Positions 43,421 to 52,706 of a stretch of DNA of 64,000 nt are shown here, one piece after another. The translations under genes were made by a program, and so were the position numbers. Source of the DNA: Paenibacillus tyrphae (GTDB taxonomy: Bacteria > Bacillota > Bacilli > Paenibacillales > NBRC-103111). The notes under the pieces were generated by a model that did no database searches, was not told where the DNA came from, and was given only the letters and a program-made list of their open reading frames with translations. The stretch spans positions 124,001-188,000 of the forward strand of contig NZ_BSDJ01000001.1 in the NCBI RefSeq assembly GCF_027925525.1, read 5' to 3'. The stretch's first letter is position 1, and each line of letters opens with the position of its first letter.

Positions 43421-43584
43421 TTTAACTCGAAACTCATTATAAGCGAAAAAAAGGAACCCTGTAAACAGCGGTTTGAATCACTGGCGCTTCCATCGTATGA
43501 TAGATGTGACGGCTTCGTGTCCAGGCCGGGACCACGACCGGCGCTGCCTACGAAGACGAATGCAAGACGGGAGGTTTCAGCGTC

Positions 43585-44535
43585 ATGACCAACGACGTTT
43601 CCTATACAACCGAAGAAATTGCGAAGCTGTTGAAAATATCCAAGCTGACGGTGTACGACCTGATCAAAAAGGGCGAGCTTCCCGCCTACCGCGTCGGCAA
43701 GCAAATGCGTATCGACGCTACGGATCTGGAGGCCTATAAAGCCAGAGCCCGCGAAGGCCGCATGCCGCCCGCAGCGGCTCCGGCGCCGTCCGGCGCCTCT
43801 AGGCCGGAGGCCGTTTTTGCTCCGGGCATCCGTCCGCTCGTCATTACGGGGCAGGACATCAGCCTCGACATGCTGGCCAAGCATCTGGAGAAGCAGGCGC
43901 CCGGCGTCCGCCCGCTGCGCTCGTACGTCGGCAGCTTGGACAGCCTCATCTCGATGTACCGCGGCGAATCGGATATCGTGAGCACGCATCTGCTGGATGG
44001 CGATACCGGGGAATACAATATACCGTATATCCGCAAGCTGCTGGTCGGCTTTTCGTATATCGTCGTGCATCTGCTTACCCGAAATGCCGGGCTTTACGTG
44101 CCGCAGGGCAATCCGAAAGGACTGCGGAGCTGGGGCGATCTTGCACAGCCCGGCCTGCGTATCGCCAACCGGGAGAAAGGCTCCGGCGCGCGCGTGCTGC
44201 TGGACGAGCAGCTGCGACTGCACGGCATCGCACCGGGGGGTCTCGCAGGCTACGAGTCGGAGGAATCGAGCCATATGGGCGTTGCCGGCAAAGTCGCTGC
44301 GGGCGAGGCCGATGTCGGGGTCGGGATCGAGAAAGCGGCAAGAATCGTCGGAGGCGTCGATTTTATACCGCTGATCCGGGAGCGTTACGATCTCGTGATG
44401 CTGAAGAAGCCGGACAACCTCGAATGGATCGAAGCGGTGCGGCGCATCCTGCAATCGGACGCCTTTCTCGGCGAGCTGCGCTCCATCGGCGGGTACGACT
44501 TGACCGAAACGGGCAAGGTTTTGCTGGAAACGTGA
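43585..44535 (+). CDS. One-component regulator: excisionase-type HTH plus molybdate-PBP-like domain
   Basis: A 316-aa protein. Residues 5-55 are an excisionase/MerR-like helix-turn-helix (YTTEEIAKLLKISKLTVYDLIKKGELPAYRVG); after a Pro/Ala linker, residues 90-316 are a periplasmic-binding-protein-like domain (GESDIVSTHLLDGDTGEYN ... GLRIANREKGSGARVLLDEQ). This combination is found in regulators next to modAB (YvgK type in Bacillus). It probably binds molybdate or tungstate in the cytoplasm and controls modAB. The Shine-Dalgarno is gggagg. Confidence 0.88.
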   Translation: MTNDVSYTTEEIAKLLKISKLTVYDLIKKGELPAYRVGKQMRIDATDLEAYKARAREGRMPPAAAPAPSGASRPEAVFAPGIRPLVITGQDISLDMLAKHLEKQAPGVRPLRSYVGSLDSLISMYRGESDIVSTHLLDGDTGEYNIPYIRKLLVGFSYIVVHLLTRNAGLYVPQGNPKGLRSWGDLAQPGLRIANREKGSGARVLLDEQLRLHGIAPGGLAGYESEESSHMGVAGKVAAGEADVGVGIEKAARIVGGVDFIPLIRERYDLVMLKKPDNLEWIEAVRRILQSDAFLGELRSIGGYDLTETGKVLLET

Positions 44536-44584
44536 CAGACCGGTTCCAATAAACGCTGCCTGGCAGGACTGGGGGGTGGGGCAT

Positions 44585-45067
44585 TTGAAAAAATGGGTAT
44601 GGATCATCATCGCCATCTGTGTCATTATTGTGGCTTGCCTTCCCTTATACCCGAGACTGCGTTACCATCTTTATGAGCAAGACCGATTGCCGAGCGACTA
44701 CGAAATTTCTTACGGGTACGAGTTATACGATTACAGGAGTAAATTTTTCCCTCCGAAGGCCGGATGGAAAAGGTTTTCCGCGGACCCTCGGACGGTGTTC
44801 CCCGACGGCAAAAACATTCTCGTGCTTGTGGCGCATCCGGAACTTGTACGTGGAGAGCACACCTTCCGCTTTCTGGTCATCCGCGTTCGCGACGGTCTGC
44901 CCGTCATGACGGAGCCAGCTTATCCTCAAGGCGACTTTTTGTTTACCGCCAGATTGCGTTCCGATCGTTGGGAGCCCGGAGAATATAGAGGAGAGTATTG
45001 GAAGGACGGCTCGCTCGTAGCGGTCAAAACGTTTACTATCCAAGGAAAAGGCCCTGAGGCCGAATAA
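44585..45067 (+). CDS. Membrane-anchored protein of unknown function
   Basis: A 160-aa protein with one N-terminal transmembrane helix (WVWIIIAICVIIVACLPLY) and an exterior domain of about 130 residues with no motif I recognise (GKNILVLVAHPELV, FLVIRVRDGLPVMTEPAYP). TTG 44585 after ggggtgggg is preferred to the GTG at 44576, which lies inside that Shine-Dalgarno. Confidence 0.65.
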   Translation: MKKWVWIIIAICVIIVACLPLYPRLRYHLYEQDRLPSDYEISYGYELYDYRSKFFPPKAGWKRFSADPRTVFPDGKNILVLVAHPELVRGEHTFRFLVIRVRDGLPVMTEPAYPQGDFLFTARLRSDRWEPGEYRGEYWKDGSLVAVKTFTIQGKGPEAE

Positions 45068-45121
45068 ATCGTGAAAACCGCTTGGCACAAAATCTAACCG
45101 GACTCGGGTGATCGCATCAGC

Positions 45122-45766
45122 ATGGATTTTTCAATCATCGAGCATTTGACAGAGGACAACATCAAGCTTTGGCTGGAGCAATACCGCTCCCTGGGGCCGC
45201 TTCCCGGCATCCTGCTGACGTTCGCCAAGTCGTTCGTTCCTCCGCTGCCCACGCTGGTCATCGTCGGAGTGAACGCGGCGGTATACGGCTTATGGCTAGG
45301 CTTTCTATATTCGTGGATCGGCATGATTACCGGATGTCTGACGACCTTCCTCATCATTCGCAAAGCGGCCGGCCATCCGTACTTCGAACGGTGGAAACGC
45401 AAACCCAAAGTCGAAAAAAGCATGCGGTGGGTCCGTCACAACGGGTTCAGCTATGTGTTTCTGCTGAGCGTGTTTCCGGTCGGCCCGTTCGTGCTTGTCA
45501 ATATGGCGGCCGCCGTCGCGCGCATGCGACTGCATACGTTTCTGATCGCCGTAGCCGCCGGCAAAGCGATCATGATCTTCTCCGTCTCGTACATCGGGCA
45601 CGATCTGGAGCGTTTCGTCCGCGAGCCGCTTGAGCTGCTCTATGTAGTGTTTTTTATCGGGGGCTCGCTGTTCCTTAGCAAAAAAATCGAGGCGCATTTT
45701 ACAAAAGCGGCCGCGGCCAAAGAGGAACAGCGAGGTCTAAACAGAGACGAGCGGGGAACCGGATGA
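45122..45766 (+). CDS. TVP38/TMEM64 (VTT domain) membrane protein
   Basis: A 214-aa protein with the VTT (DedA-like) core: SFVPPLPTLVIVGVNAAVYG, then GLWLGFLYSWIGMITGCLTTF, and FPVGPFVLVNMAAAVARM. Five hydrophobic segments and a charged C-terminal tail. Family members act in lipid scrambling or transport in membranes. The Shine-Dalgarno is weak. It is 54 bp after the preceding gene and may be co-transcribed. Confidence 0.88.
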   Translation: MDFSIIEHLTEDNIKLWLEQYRSLGPLPGILLTFAKSFVPPLPTLVIVGVNAAVYGLWLGFLYSWIGMITGCLTTFLIIRKAAGHPYFERWKRKPKVEKSMRWVRHNGFSYVFLLSVFPVGPFVLVNMAAAVARMRLHTFLIAVAAGKAIMIFSVSYIGHDLERFVREPLELLYVVFFIGGSLFLSKKIEAHFTKAAAAKEEQRGLNRDERGTG

Positions 45767-45847
45767 ATCCCGGCGCACCGCGCCAGAGGCAATCATCCCT
45801 CCCCCATGGGGGGATACGAGGGAAACAAGGAAACCGGCTTCGACCGT

Positions 45848-46705
45848 TTAATCGCAAACCTTTTCCAGATCGGCCATGCTGGTGATGCTATTCGCATCGT
45901 TGATTCGACAGCTTAGTTCCCTTCTATCTTTATTAGACTTCATTTCGATCCACATCCTGTTAATACGAAAATTTTTCGCCAAATCAACCATTTCATATAC
46001 ATTTTTCAACTCGTCCCCAACAGCTGTTCCCTCTTCCAATCGTTCATACCGGATATCCAGATAAAGAAGCTGCCGGTCAATCGCTTCTTGAAAAGAAATA
46101 TAGTTGGGCCCAAAAATAATTTTGTTCTCGTCTGGAAATTCCCCATACATTGAATGGTAGTCCGACACTTTGGTTATGCGGTATTTTTCCTTCGGAAGCA
46201 GCTCTTTCAGTTTCGGATAAACCGTCTCCTTCAGTTCATCGTTCCAAAAAGCTTGCACATAGTCGTCTCTAAACAGGTACCGCTTATTTTTCTCCGAAAC
46301 ATCCACACGGATCTTATAATCGGGCTTTGCAGCAGAACGCACTTCAACATCGTAATGATCAATCGTCCCGTTATACTCGACCTTTTCAATTCTGAATTCT
46401 TCCTGATATTTGTTTTTCAAATGAATGGCCAGTTCTTCCTGCACTCTTTTTTCATCGGACGTGAATTGCTTGAAGATGGCATCCAGCATTAAAAAAACCA
46501 TCCCGCCCATCAGCAAGTAGAGAACCAGCAAAATGCAAAAGACGGCTGCCATAATAAAAAGCATGGTCTTGAGAGCCGCCTTAACGTACTTATTTGCAAA
46601 AAATTTATCGACAAGCGTTGGTTCCTTATTTTCTTCCGCGATCTTTTTAAGCTTGCTCGCGCTTGAATTCATCGCCTCAAATAAATCCCGATCCATCTGC
46701 ATCAT
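45848..46705 (-). CDS. Membrane protein of unknown function
   Basis: A protein of about 285 aa with one strong transmembrane helix (TMLFIMAAVFCILLVLYLLM, about residues 45-70 from the chosen start) and a 200-residue C-terminal domain rich in charged residues. No recognised family. The start is uncertain: an upstream TTG (46744) lacks a ribosome-binding site; ATG 46705 has agaagag nearby. It is more AT-rich than its neighbours. A 24-bp palindrome upstream separates it from the DeoR-type gene. Confidence 0.65.
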   Translation of the reverse strand: MMQMDRDLFEAMNSSASKLKKIAEENKEPTLVDKFFANKYVKAALKTMLFIMAAVFCILLVLYLLMGGMVFLMLDAIFKQFTSDEKRVQEELAIHLKNKYQEEFRIEKVEYNGTIDHYDVEVRSAAKPDYKIRVDVSEKNKRYLFRDDYVQAFWNDELKETVYPKLKELLPKEKYRITKVSDYHSMYGEFPDENKIIFGPNYISFQEAIDRQLLYLDIRYERLEEGTAVGDELKNVYEMVDLAKNFRINRMWIEMKSNKDRRELSCRINDANSITSMADLEKVCD

Positions 46706-46753
46706 CCCATTCTCTTCTATCTGTATCTGTTCATCCTTCGGCAAAACGACGAA

Positions 46754-46777
46754 ATCCGGAAGCCTAGGCTTCCGGAT
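46754..46777. terminator. 24-bp perfect palindrome, probable terminator of the phosphonate operon
   Basis: ATCCGGAAGCCT directly followed by its complement AGGCTTCCGGAT. It lies 90 bp after the DeoR-type gene stop. On the minus strand it is followed by ttcgtcgtttt, a weak U-tract, so termination is likely; a protein-binding site is possible. Confidence 0.6.
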
Positions 46778-46868
46778 AGGCTCCCGGGCTTGTGACCCTC
46801 AGGGAGACGGTTTTCGTTTAGGTAGCGCGGGCCGGCTGCACGGTTCCGCAAGGCAAGGCAGTTGCTTC

Positions 46869-47654
46869 CTACATGGCATGTATCCACGTGACACCCGAAG
46901 CTTGAAGGTCGGCTTCCCATTCCTTCGGTATGTTCACGTCGCTGATAATGATGTCGATCTCCTTGAGATCGGCCAGCTTGTAGAACTGCCCCTCGCCGAT
47001 CTTCGAGCGGTCGGTCATGACGATCGATTGCTTGGAATGCTCGATCAGCTTGCGCGCGAGCTGTCCCCGCTCGGCATCGAAGCTGGTAATTCCACGGTTC
47101 ACCATAAGGCCGTCGATCGAGATAAACGCCTTGTCCGCATAAAACTGCTCGACCATCCGCTCGGCCATCGAGCCGGACACCCGCGCCTGCGCGGCATTGA
47201 CCTTGCCCCCGATAAAATAAACGTCGCCGGAGAACAGCTCCTTGTTCTTGTAATCGATGAGCAGATATAGCGCCGGAGCGGAAAAAGCCAGTACCGTAAT
47301 ATTTTTCTTGTTAAGCAAAAAATGAATCATCTGCTGGGTCGTCGTGCCGTCGTCGATGAAGATCACGTCATTGTCTTCCACCAGAGACGCGGCTGCCCGG
47401 CCGATCCGCTTCTTCTCGTCGGCGTACAGCTCTTCCCGCTTCAGGTGCGGCGGCTCTTCCCGCGCCAGGTTGATTTTGACCGCGCCGCCGTAGACCCGCT
47501 TCAGCTTGTTCTCCGTCTCCAGCTCCTCCAAATACCGGCGGACCGTCTCCGAAGACACCTTCAGCTTCTCTACCAGCTCAAATGTTTTTACTTTTCCTTC
47601 CAGATTGAGCATGTTCAAGATGAAATCCTTGCGTTCTTCCCCTACCAAAGACAT
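46869..47654 (-). CDS. DeoR-family transcriptional regulator
   Basis: A 261-aa regulator with an N-terminal DeoR helix-turn-helix (RKDFILNMLNLEGKVKTFEL ... VSSETVRRYLEELE) and the DeoRC sugar-phosphate-isomerase-like sensor domain (DVIFIDDGTTTQQMIHFL). The ATG at 47654 follows ggagg; a longer upstream frame is noise. It is the last gene of the 2-aminoethylphosphonate operon, which makes it the likely local regulator. Phosphonate operons elsewhere usually use GntR- or LysR-type regulators. Confidence 0.9.
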   Translation of the reverse strand: MSLVGEERKDFILNMLNLEGKVKTFELVEKLKVSSETVRRYLEELETENKLKRVYGGAVKINLAREEPPHLKREELYADEKKRIGRAAASLVEDNDVIFIDDGTTTQQMIHFLLNKKNITVLAFSAPALYLLIDYKNKELFSGDVYFIGGKVNAAQARVSGSMAERMVEQFYADKAFISIDGLMVNRGITSFDAERGQLARKLIEHSKQSIVMTDRSKIGEGQFYKLADLKEIDIIISDVNIPKEWEADLQASGVTWIHAM

Positions 47655-47740
47655 CCGGCGCAACCTCCAGCCCTGCGTATATGATATTTGCATTATAGCA
47701 TTCGAGCGCCGCAGCTTAAACGATTTTCCGGTCCGCCGCC

Positions 47741-48868
47741 TTACAACCAGAATCGGTTGCGCCCAATCGCCTCCAGCAGTCGCCCGATATCGTCCGCATG
47801 CACATCCCCGATGTTGCCGATGCGGAACGTGTCCGCGGACGAGATTTTGCCCGGATACAGAACGAAGCCTTCGAGCTTCATCCGCGCGTAAAATTCCGCG
47901 AACGAAAACTGCGGATGCGCCGGGTACACAAACGAAGTAATGATCGGCGATTGGCACGAAGCCGGAAGCAGCGCTTGAAACCCAAGCTCCTCCATCCCCT
48001 GCACCAACAGGCGCTGGTTGTTCTCGTACCGCCGCTGCCGCTTCGCGATGCCTCCCTCGTCCTCCAGCTCCAGCAGCGCTTCATGGAACGCGTGCACGAC
48101 ATGGGTCGGCGAGGTGAACCGCCACTTGCCCTGCTGCCGCTCCATCGTCTCCCATTGATCGTACAGATCGAGCGAGAGTGACCGGGCGCGTCCGGCGCAG
48201 GCAGTCAGCTCCTCCGTCTTGGCGATGACGAAGCCGAAGCCGGGGACGCCTTGGATGCACTTGTTGCTGCTGCTGATCAAAAAATCGATGCTGAGCGCCG
48301 CCACGTCGATGGCGATGCCGCCGAAGCTGCTCATCGCATCGGCGATCAGCGTCTTGCCGTGCTGCTTCGCCGTCCGGGCGATGTCCTCCAGCGGATTGCG
48401 CATCCCGGTCGTCGTTTCCGTATGAACGACAGCTACGTGCGTAATGTCCGGCTGCGCGGCCAAGACGGCTTCCAAGGCGTCCGCATCCGCAGGCGCCGTC
48501 TCGCCAAGCGCGATCCGCACGGTCGAAATGCGCAGCCGCTCCGCCATTTGCGCGATCCGTTCGCCGTAAGCTCCATTAATGAGAACCGCCAGCTTGCCGT
48601 CCGCAGGGATCGCCGAGCCGATCACCGACTCTACGACGAATGTGCCACTTCCCTGCATCAGCACGGCCGTATACCGGTCCGTCTCCGTCGTCGCCAGCCG
48701 GACCAGCCTGCCGCGAATGTCCTGTACCAAGTCGTTGTATTCGCGGTCCCACGTGCACCAGTCCTTCAGCATGGCCGCCTTTACCCGCTTCGTCGTGGAC
48801 AAAGGTCCCGGCGTCAGCAGCAAGTATGGATTATCCGGCATCGCCGGAATGGTCATCGTTTCTGTCAT
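47741..48868 (-). CDS. phnW: 2-aminoethylphosphonate--pyruvate transaminase
   Basis: A 375-aa PLP-dependent transaminase with [20 protein letters not shown] near the start and the PLP lysine K203 in [17 protein letters not shown]. It converts 2-aminoethylphosphonate and pyruvate to phosphonoacetaldehyde and alanine. Length and motifs are those of PhnW. It begins 6 bp after phnX and is followed after 86 bp by the DeoR-type gene. Confidence 0.95.
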   Translation of the reverse strand: MTETMTIPAMPDNPYLLLTPGPLSTTKRVKAAMLKDWCTWDREYNDLVQDIRGRLVRLATTETDRYTAVLMQGSGTFVVESVIGSAIPADGKLAVLINGAYGERIAQMAERLRISTVRIALGETAPADADALEAVLAAQPDITHVAVVHTETTTGMRNPLEDIARTAKQHGKTLIADAMSSFGGIAIDVAALSIDFLISSSNKCIQGVPGFGFVIAKTEELTACAGRARSLSLDLYDQWETMERQQGKWRFTSPTHVVHAFHEALLELEDEGGIAKRQRRYENNQRLLVQGMEELGFQALLPASCQSPIITSFVYPAHPQFSFAEFYARMKLEGFVLYPGKISSADTFRIGNIGDVHADDIGRLLEAIGRNRFWL

Positions 48869-48874
48869 GAGAGT

Positions 48875-49702
48875 TCATCCTTTCAATGCGGCCGCTTTGG
48901 AGCATGGGGATTCCCCTGCCGCCAAGCGCCGGTTGATATCTGCGATTACCGGGTCCAACGCCCCGATGGAGTCGATCACATAATGCGCGCCCTCTGACCG
49001 GTAACGCTGCTCGATTTCTTCAAGCTTCCGCTGCAGATCAGCGGGATCGCATGCGTTCACTTCCGCTTCGCTCATGCCGAGCTCGCTGCTGCCCTTCAGA
49101 ATGCCGACCGTCCAAGTTTCGGCGTTCAGCCCTTCCCGAATGTCGCTGATCGTATCTCCAACTTTGACGATATGCTTCATCGGATAAATACCGAGCCGAA
49201 TTGCGTTCTCGTAGATCATCCACGGATACGGCCGGCCCGCAGGCATTTCGTCCGGCGTTACCAGCCCGTCCGGCGCATAGCCCTGCTTCTTCGCCTCGGC
49301 GGCAACGATCTCCATCATCTCCGTCGTATATCCCGTGGTCGAGCCGACCTTGATTCCCTGCGACCGCAGTCGGGCCACCAGCTCAATCGCTCCCGGAATC
49401 GGGGTCGCATACTGCTTCAAGATGCTGAACAGCATCAGCTCGAAATCCGCGTACAACGAATCGACATCGGCTTCCTCCGGCGCACGGCCGAAGGCCGCCT
49501 TCCACTGCTCCGCCACGCTATCGAGGCGGCAAAGCTCGCGCAGATGGTCCCGCTTCAGCATCCCCATCGGCCCGCGCGCTTCCTCGGCCGTCAACGTAAT
49601 TCCCCGCTTCGCGAATACTTCCACGAATACCGCCACCGGCGCGAAGCAGCCGTAATCTACAGCGGTTCCCGCCCAATCCAAAATAACTCCTTGTACCGTC
49701 AT
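48875..49702 (-). CDS. phnX: Phosphonoacetaldehyde hydrolase
   Basis: A 275-aa HAD-superfamily enzyme. The nucleophile is D9 in ILDWAGTAVDYG, the Schiff-base lysine K50 is in GPMGMLKRDHL, and GDTISDIREGLNA carries the Mg-binding aspartates. It splits phosphonoacetaldehyde to acetaldehyde and phosphate. The Shine-Dalgarno is gggagg. It directly follows the transporter genes and precedes phnW. Confidence 0.95.
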   Translation of the reverse strand: MTVQGVILDWAGTAVDYGCFAPVAVFVEVFAKRGITLTAEEARGPMGMLKRDHLRELCRLDSVAEQWKAAFGRAPEEADVDSLYADFELMLFSILKQYATPIPGAIELVARLRSQGIKVGSTTGYTTEMMEIVAAEAKKQGYAPDGLVTPDEMPAGRPYPWMIYENAIRLGIYPMKHIVKVGDTISDIREGLNAETWTVGILKGSSELGMSEAEVNACDPADLQRKLEEIEQRYRSEGAHYVIDSIGALDPVIADINRRLAAGESPCSKAAALKG

Positions 49703-49720
49703 ATTTTTATTCCTCCCGTA

Positions 49721-51433
49721 TTATTTGTGCATTTGCCAAGCTTCCGTCCGCCGCCTCACGCCCCGCAAAATGAGCTCGTAGAGCAGCCGGACGGCGATAT
49801 TCGTTCCCAAGATTAGCACCGACATGGCCGCCGCGGCCGCCGTATCGCCCGCATCGTCCATATGGACGATGGAGACCGCCGCCAGCTTGAAGTCCGGCGA
49901 AGTCAGGAAGACGAGCGCCGACACCGTTACCATGGAGTTGACGAAGAAGTACATCGCCATCTCGATAATGGCCGGCAGCGACAGCGGCACCGTCACCTTG
50001 AGGAACGTCCGGTAAAACGGCACCCGCATCGATTCCGCCACCAGCTCGAACTCCTTGTCCTGCTTCTTCAGCGTCGTCATTGCCGTAATGAAGGGCACCG
50101 AGAAAAAGTGAACGACGTTTGCCAACACCAGAATGGCTACGGTGCCATACATCAGAGATAGCGGGTTGTCCGGCGCATTAAAGAAGAAAATGTACGCCAG
50201 CCCGATGACCATGCCAGGCAGCGACAGCGGCAGGATGGCCAAGAAATAGCCGAGCTGCCGGGCGCTTCGCAGCATCCGCGTTTTTTCGATCAAATACGCC
50301 GTGACGAACGCGAACAGCGTGCCCAGAACTGCCGTCAGCAGCGAGAGAACCAAGCTGTTCCAGAACGGCTCGAAACCGGCCGCCGCCATCGCAGAGAAAT
50401 CAAAATGCTTGAGCGACAGCGTCAGGTTGTAAGGCCATACGTTCACCAAGGAAGCATAAACGATCGTCAGCAGCGGAATGAGGATTCCGATGGACATCAG
50501 CGCGCAGAACAGCGTGAACAGCATATCCCGCAAACGGCCGTTCGCAATGCGGTACGGCGTCGATTTGGACGTGATCAGCGCACTTTGCTTGCGCTGCACG
50601 AGCCGGTCCACGATGAAGGCGACAACCGCCGGGATCGTCAGCAGAATGCCGACCGCCGCGCCCATGGACATGTTTTGCTGCCCGATCACCTGCTTGTAAA
50701 TATCCGTCGCGAGCACATTGAATTTCCCGCCGATGACCTGTGGCGCCCCGAAATCGGTGAAGCACGCGGTGAAGCAAACGAAGATGGCGCTGATCAGCCC
50801 GAACTTGATCGACGGCAGCGTCACCGTGAGCAGCCGCTTGAGCCTTCCCGCACCAAGCGTCTCCGCCGCTTCGTACAGCCGGTAGTCGGTGACGGCTAGC
50901 GACGCCGCCAGAATGAGAAACGCCTGCGGGAACAAGTAGATGACCTCCGCCAGGATGATGCCGACCGGGCCGTACAGCTCGATTTTAAACCCGGGTACCA
51001 GTCCGAACAGTCCGTTCGTGACAAGCCCTTGGTTGCCGAACAAATACGTCAGCGCGATTCCATGCATCATCGTAGGCGCGAACAACGGCACAAGCGCGAT
51101 CGTTTTGAAAAATCCCTTGCCCCGGATCGCCGTCCGGATGACCCCGTACGCGTAGAAGAATGCCAGCGTGACGGCGATGACCGTCGAAACGACCGAGACG
51201 TAGATCGTATTCGTTAGCGACTGGGACAGCGCCGGCGTCGAGAAGTAACGCACAAAGTTAGCCAGCCCGACGAAAGCTCCTTCACGGTCCAGAAACGCCT
51301 TGGCGAACAAGACGCCCAGAGGAAACAAAACGGACGTGAGCAGCAGCAGGACAACGATGACGACAAGCGACATCTGCCAGAGCTCCGCGCCCCCCGCTTT
51401 CGGGCTGAGCGCCCGGGTTCGTGCAGTCCACAT
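49721..51433 (-). CDS. 2-aminoethylphosphonate ABC transporter permease, two-domain fusion
   Basis: A 570-aa permease with about twelve transmembrane helices in two MetI-type halves. The ATPase-docking loops are at LYEAAETLGAGRLKRLLTVTLP and FELVAESMRVPFYRTFLKVTVP. It corresponds to the PhnU and PhnV subunits fused in one chain, as in FbpB/AfuB-type permeases. ATG 51433 follows aaggagat. Placed between the ATPase and phnX genes, it most likely imports 2-aminoethylphosphonate. Confidence 0.9.
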   Translation of the reverse strand: MWTARTRALSPKAGGAELWQMSLVVIVVLLLLTSVLFPLGVLFAKAFLDREGAFVGLANFVRYFSTPALSQSLTNTIYVSVVSTVIAVTLAFFYAYGVIRTAIRGKGFFKTIALVPLFAPTMMHGIALTYLFGNQGLVTNGLFGLVPGFKIELYGPVGIILAEVIYLFPQAFLILAASLAVTDYRLYEAAETLGAGRLKRLLTVTLPSIKFGLISAIFVCFTACFTDFGAPQVIGGKFNVLATDIYKQVIGQQNMSMGAAVGILLTIPAVVAFIVDRLVQRKQSALITSKSTPYRIANGRLRDMLFTLFCALMSIGILIPLLTIVYASLVNVWPYNLTLSLKHFDFSAMAAAGFEPFWNSLVLSLLTAVLGTLFAFVTAYLIEKTRMLRSARQLGYFLAILPLSLPGMVIGLAYIFFFNAPDNPLSLMYGTVAILVLANVVHFFSVPFITAMTTLKKQDKEFELVAESMRVPFYRTFLKVTVPLSLPAIIEMAMYFFVNSMVTVSALVFLTSPDFKLAAVSIVHMDDAGDTAAAAAMSVLILGTNIAVRLLYELILRGVRRRTEAWQMHK

Positions 51434-51456
51434 GATGAAATCTCCTTCGTTTGGAT

Positions 51457-52485
51457 TCAATGGGCCAAGGCTTCCGCCTGGAACGACAGCAGCTTCTCCG
51501 CGGGCACATTCAGCAAGACGCGGGCGTCTTTAGCCAGCGGCAGCTCGCGGGAGGCTTGGGCGGGAACGTCCACCGTTACCAGCTCGCCTGCGCCGGAGTG
51601 CAGCATTTGGAGATTCAGCCGGTAGAACGGACCGCGGAATTCGACGTTCCGGACGATGGCCGGGATGCCTTCGCCCACATCGCCCGCTCTGACCTCGATA
51701 TGCTCCGGCCGGACGGCGATCGCTCGCCTGCCTTCCTGCCCTGCTTGCCATACCCCGTCTTCCAGAAAATTGATCGCCCCGACAAAATCGGCGACGAACG
51801 GAGAGTTCGGGCGGTCGTATACATCCTGCGGCGTGCCGGTCTGAACGACCTCCGCGTTGTTCATGACGACGATTCGATCGGCCATCGTCAGCGCCTCTTC
51901 CTGATCATGCGTCACCATGATGGTCGTGATGCCGAGCTTGGTCTGCAGCTCGCGGATTTCCTGTCGCAGCTTCACGCGCACCTTCGCGTCCAAAGCCGAC
52001 AACGGCTCGTCCAGCAACAGCATGTCCGGCGACAGTACGATGGCGCGGGCCAACGCGATGCGCTGCTGCTGACCGCCCGATAGCTGGGACGGATAGCGCT
52101 GCATGACATGTTCCAGATCGACCAGCGCGAACGCTTCGCGCACCTTGAAGTCGATATCTTTCTTGGACCATTTCTTGTTCTGCAGCCCGTATGCAACGTT
52201 CTGGTAAGCCGTCAAGTTCGGGAACAAGGCGTACGACTGGAAGACCATGCCGAAGTTCCGTTTCGCAGGCGGCAGAGTGGTGATATCCTTCCCGTCTACG
52301 GCGATCTGTCCTTCAGTCGGGCTTTCGAGACCGGCGATCAGGCGCAGCAGCGTCGTTTTGCCGCAGCCGCTCGGCCCGAGCAGGCAGACGAATTCGTTTT
52401 TGTACATATCGAGATTGACCTGTTTTAACGCTGTGAACGAACCGAATGATTTGGACAACTGTCGGATCGATAAATACGGTTGCAT
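51457..52485 (-). CDS. 2-aminoethylphosphonate ABC transporter ATPase (PhnT-like)
   Basis: A 342-aa ABC ATPase of the FbpC/PotA type with Walker A GPSGCGKTTLL, Q-loop MVFQSYALFPNLTA, signature LSGGQQQR, Walker B LLLDEPLSALD, H-loop VTHDQ and a C-terminal TOBE-like regulatory domain (AIAVRPEHIEV). ATG 52485 follows aaggagg. The permease starts 23 bp downstream. A terminator and an A/T-rich repeat region separate it from the binding-protein gene upstream. Confidence 0.93.
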   Translation of the reverse strand: MQPYLSIRQLSKSFGSFTALKQVNLDMYKNEFVCLLGPSGCGKTTLLRLIAGLESPTEGQIAVDGKDITTLPPAKRNFGMVFQSYALFPNLTAYQNVAYGLQNKKWSKKDIDFKVREAFALVDLEHVMQRYPSQLSGGQQQRIALARAIVLSPDMLLLDEPLSALDAKVRVKLRQEIRELQTKLGITTIMVTHDQEEALTMADRIVVMNNAEVVQTGTPQDVYDRPNSPFVADFVGAINFLEDGVWQAGQEGRRAIAVRPEHIEVRAGDVGEGIPAIVRNVEFRGPFYRLNLQMLHSGAGELVTVDVPAQASRELPLAKDARVLLNVPAEKLLSFQAEALAH

Positions 52486-52580
52486 AAGAGCCTCCTTCAG
52501 ACCGGCCCGCAAGAGACCGGCTTGCTTGCTTTCAATACAAGTATAGGCCGGTTTTGTTAACGGAGTATCAAACGCAAGTA

Positions 52581-52626
52581 AAGATTATGTTATTTGTTTC
52601 TTTTTGTTGTGTTTATGTTGTTTTCC
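52581..52626 (-). promoter_or_regulatory. Candidate DeoR-type operator repeats before the ATPase gene
   Basis: On the minus strand the region reads as A-rich repeats: aacaacataaacacaac followed by aacaaataacataatc. Similar units recur before the binding-protein gene (53914-53947). DeoR-family repressors commonly bind such direct repeats. Confidence 0.45.
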
Positions 52627-52640
52627 TAAGTGAAGTTGGC

Positions 52641-52673
52641 AAAAAAAGCGCAGAACCTGCGGCTCCGCGCTTT
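52641..52673 (-). terminator. Terminator after the phosphonate-binding protein gene
   Basis: The minus-strand stem aaagcgcgga...tctgcgctttttt. It may set a higher level of binding protein than of the downstream transporter genes. Confidence 0.85.
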
Positions 52674-52706
52674 CATTTAGTTGCGATTTGTTCGTTTTGC
52701 GTACTA

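Noticed and set aside
46705..46744. TTG start at 46744 for the membrane protein gene
   Set aside because: No ribosome-binding site precedes it and it lies next to the palindrome; an internal ATG is more plausible, although not certain.
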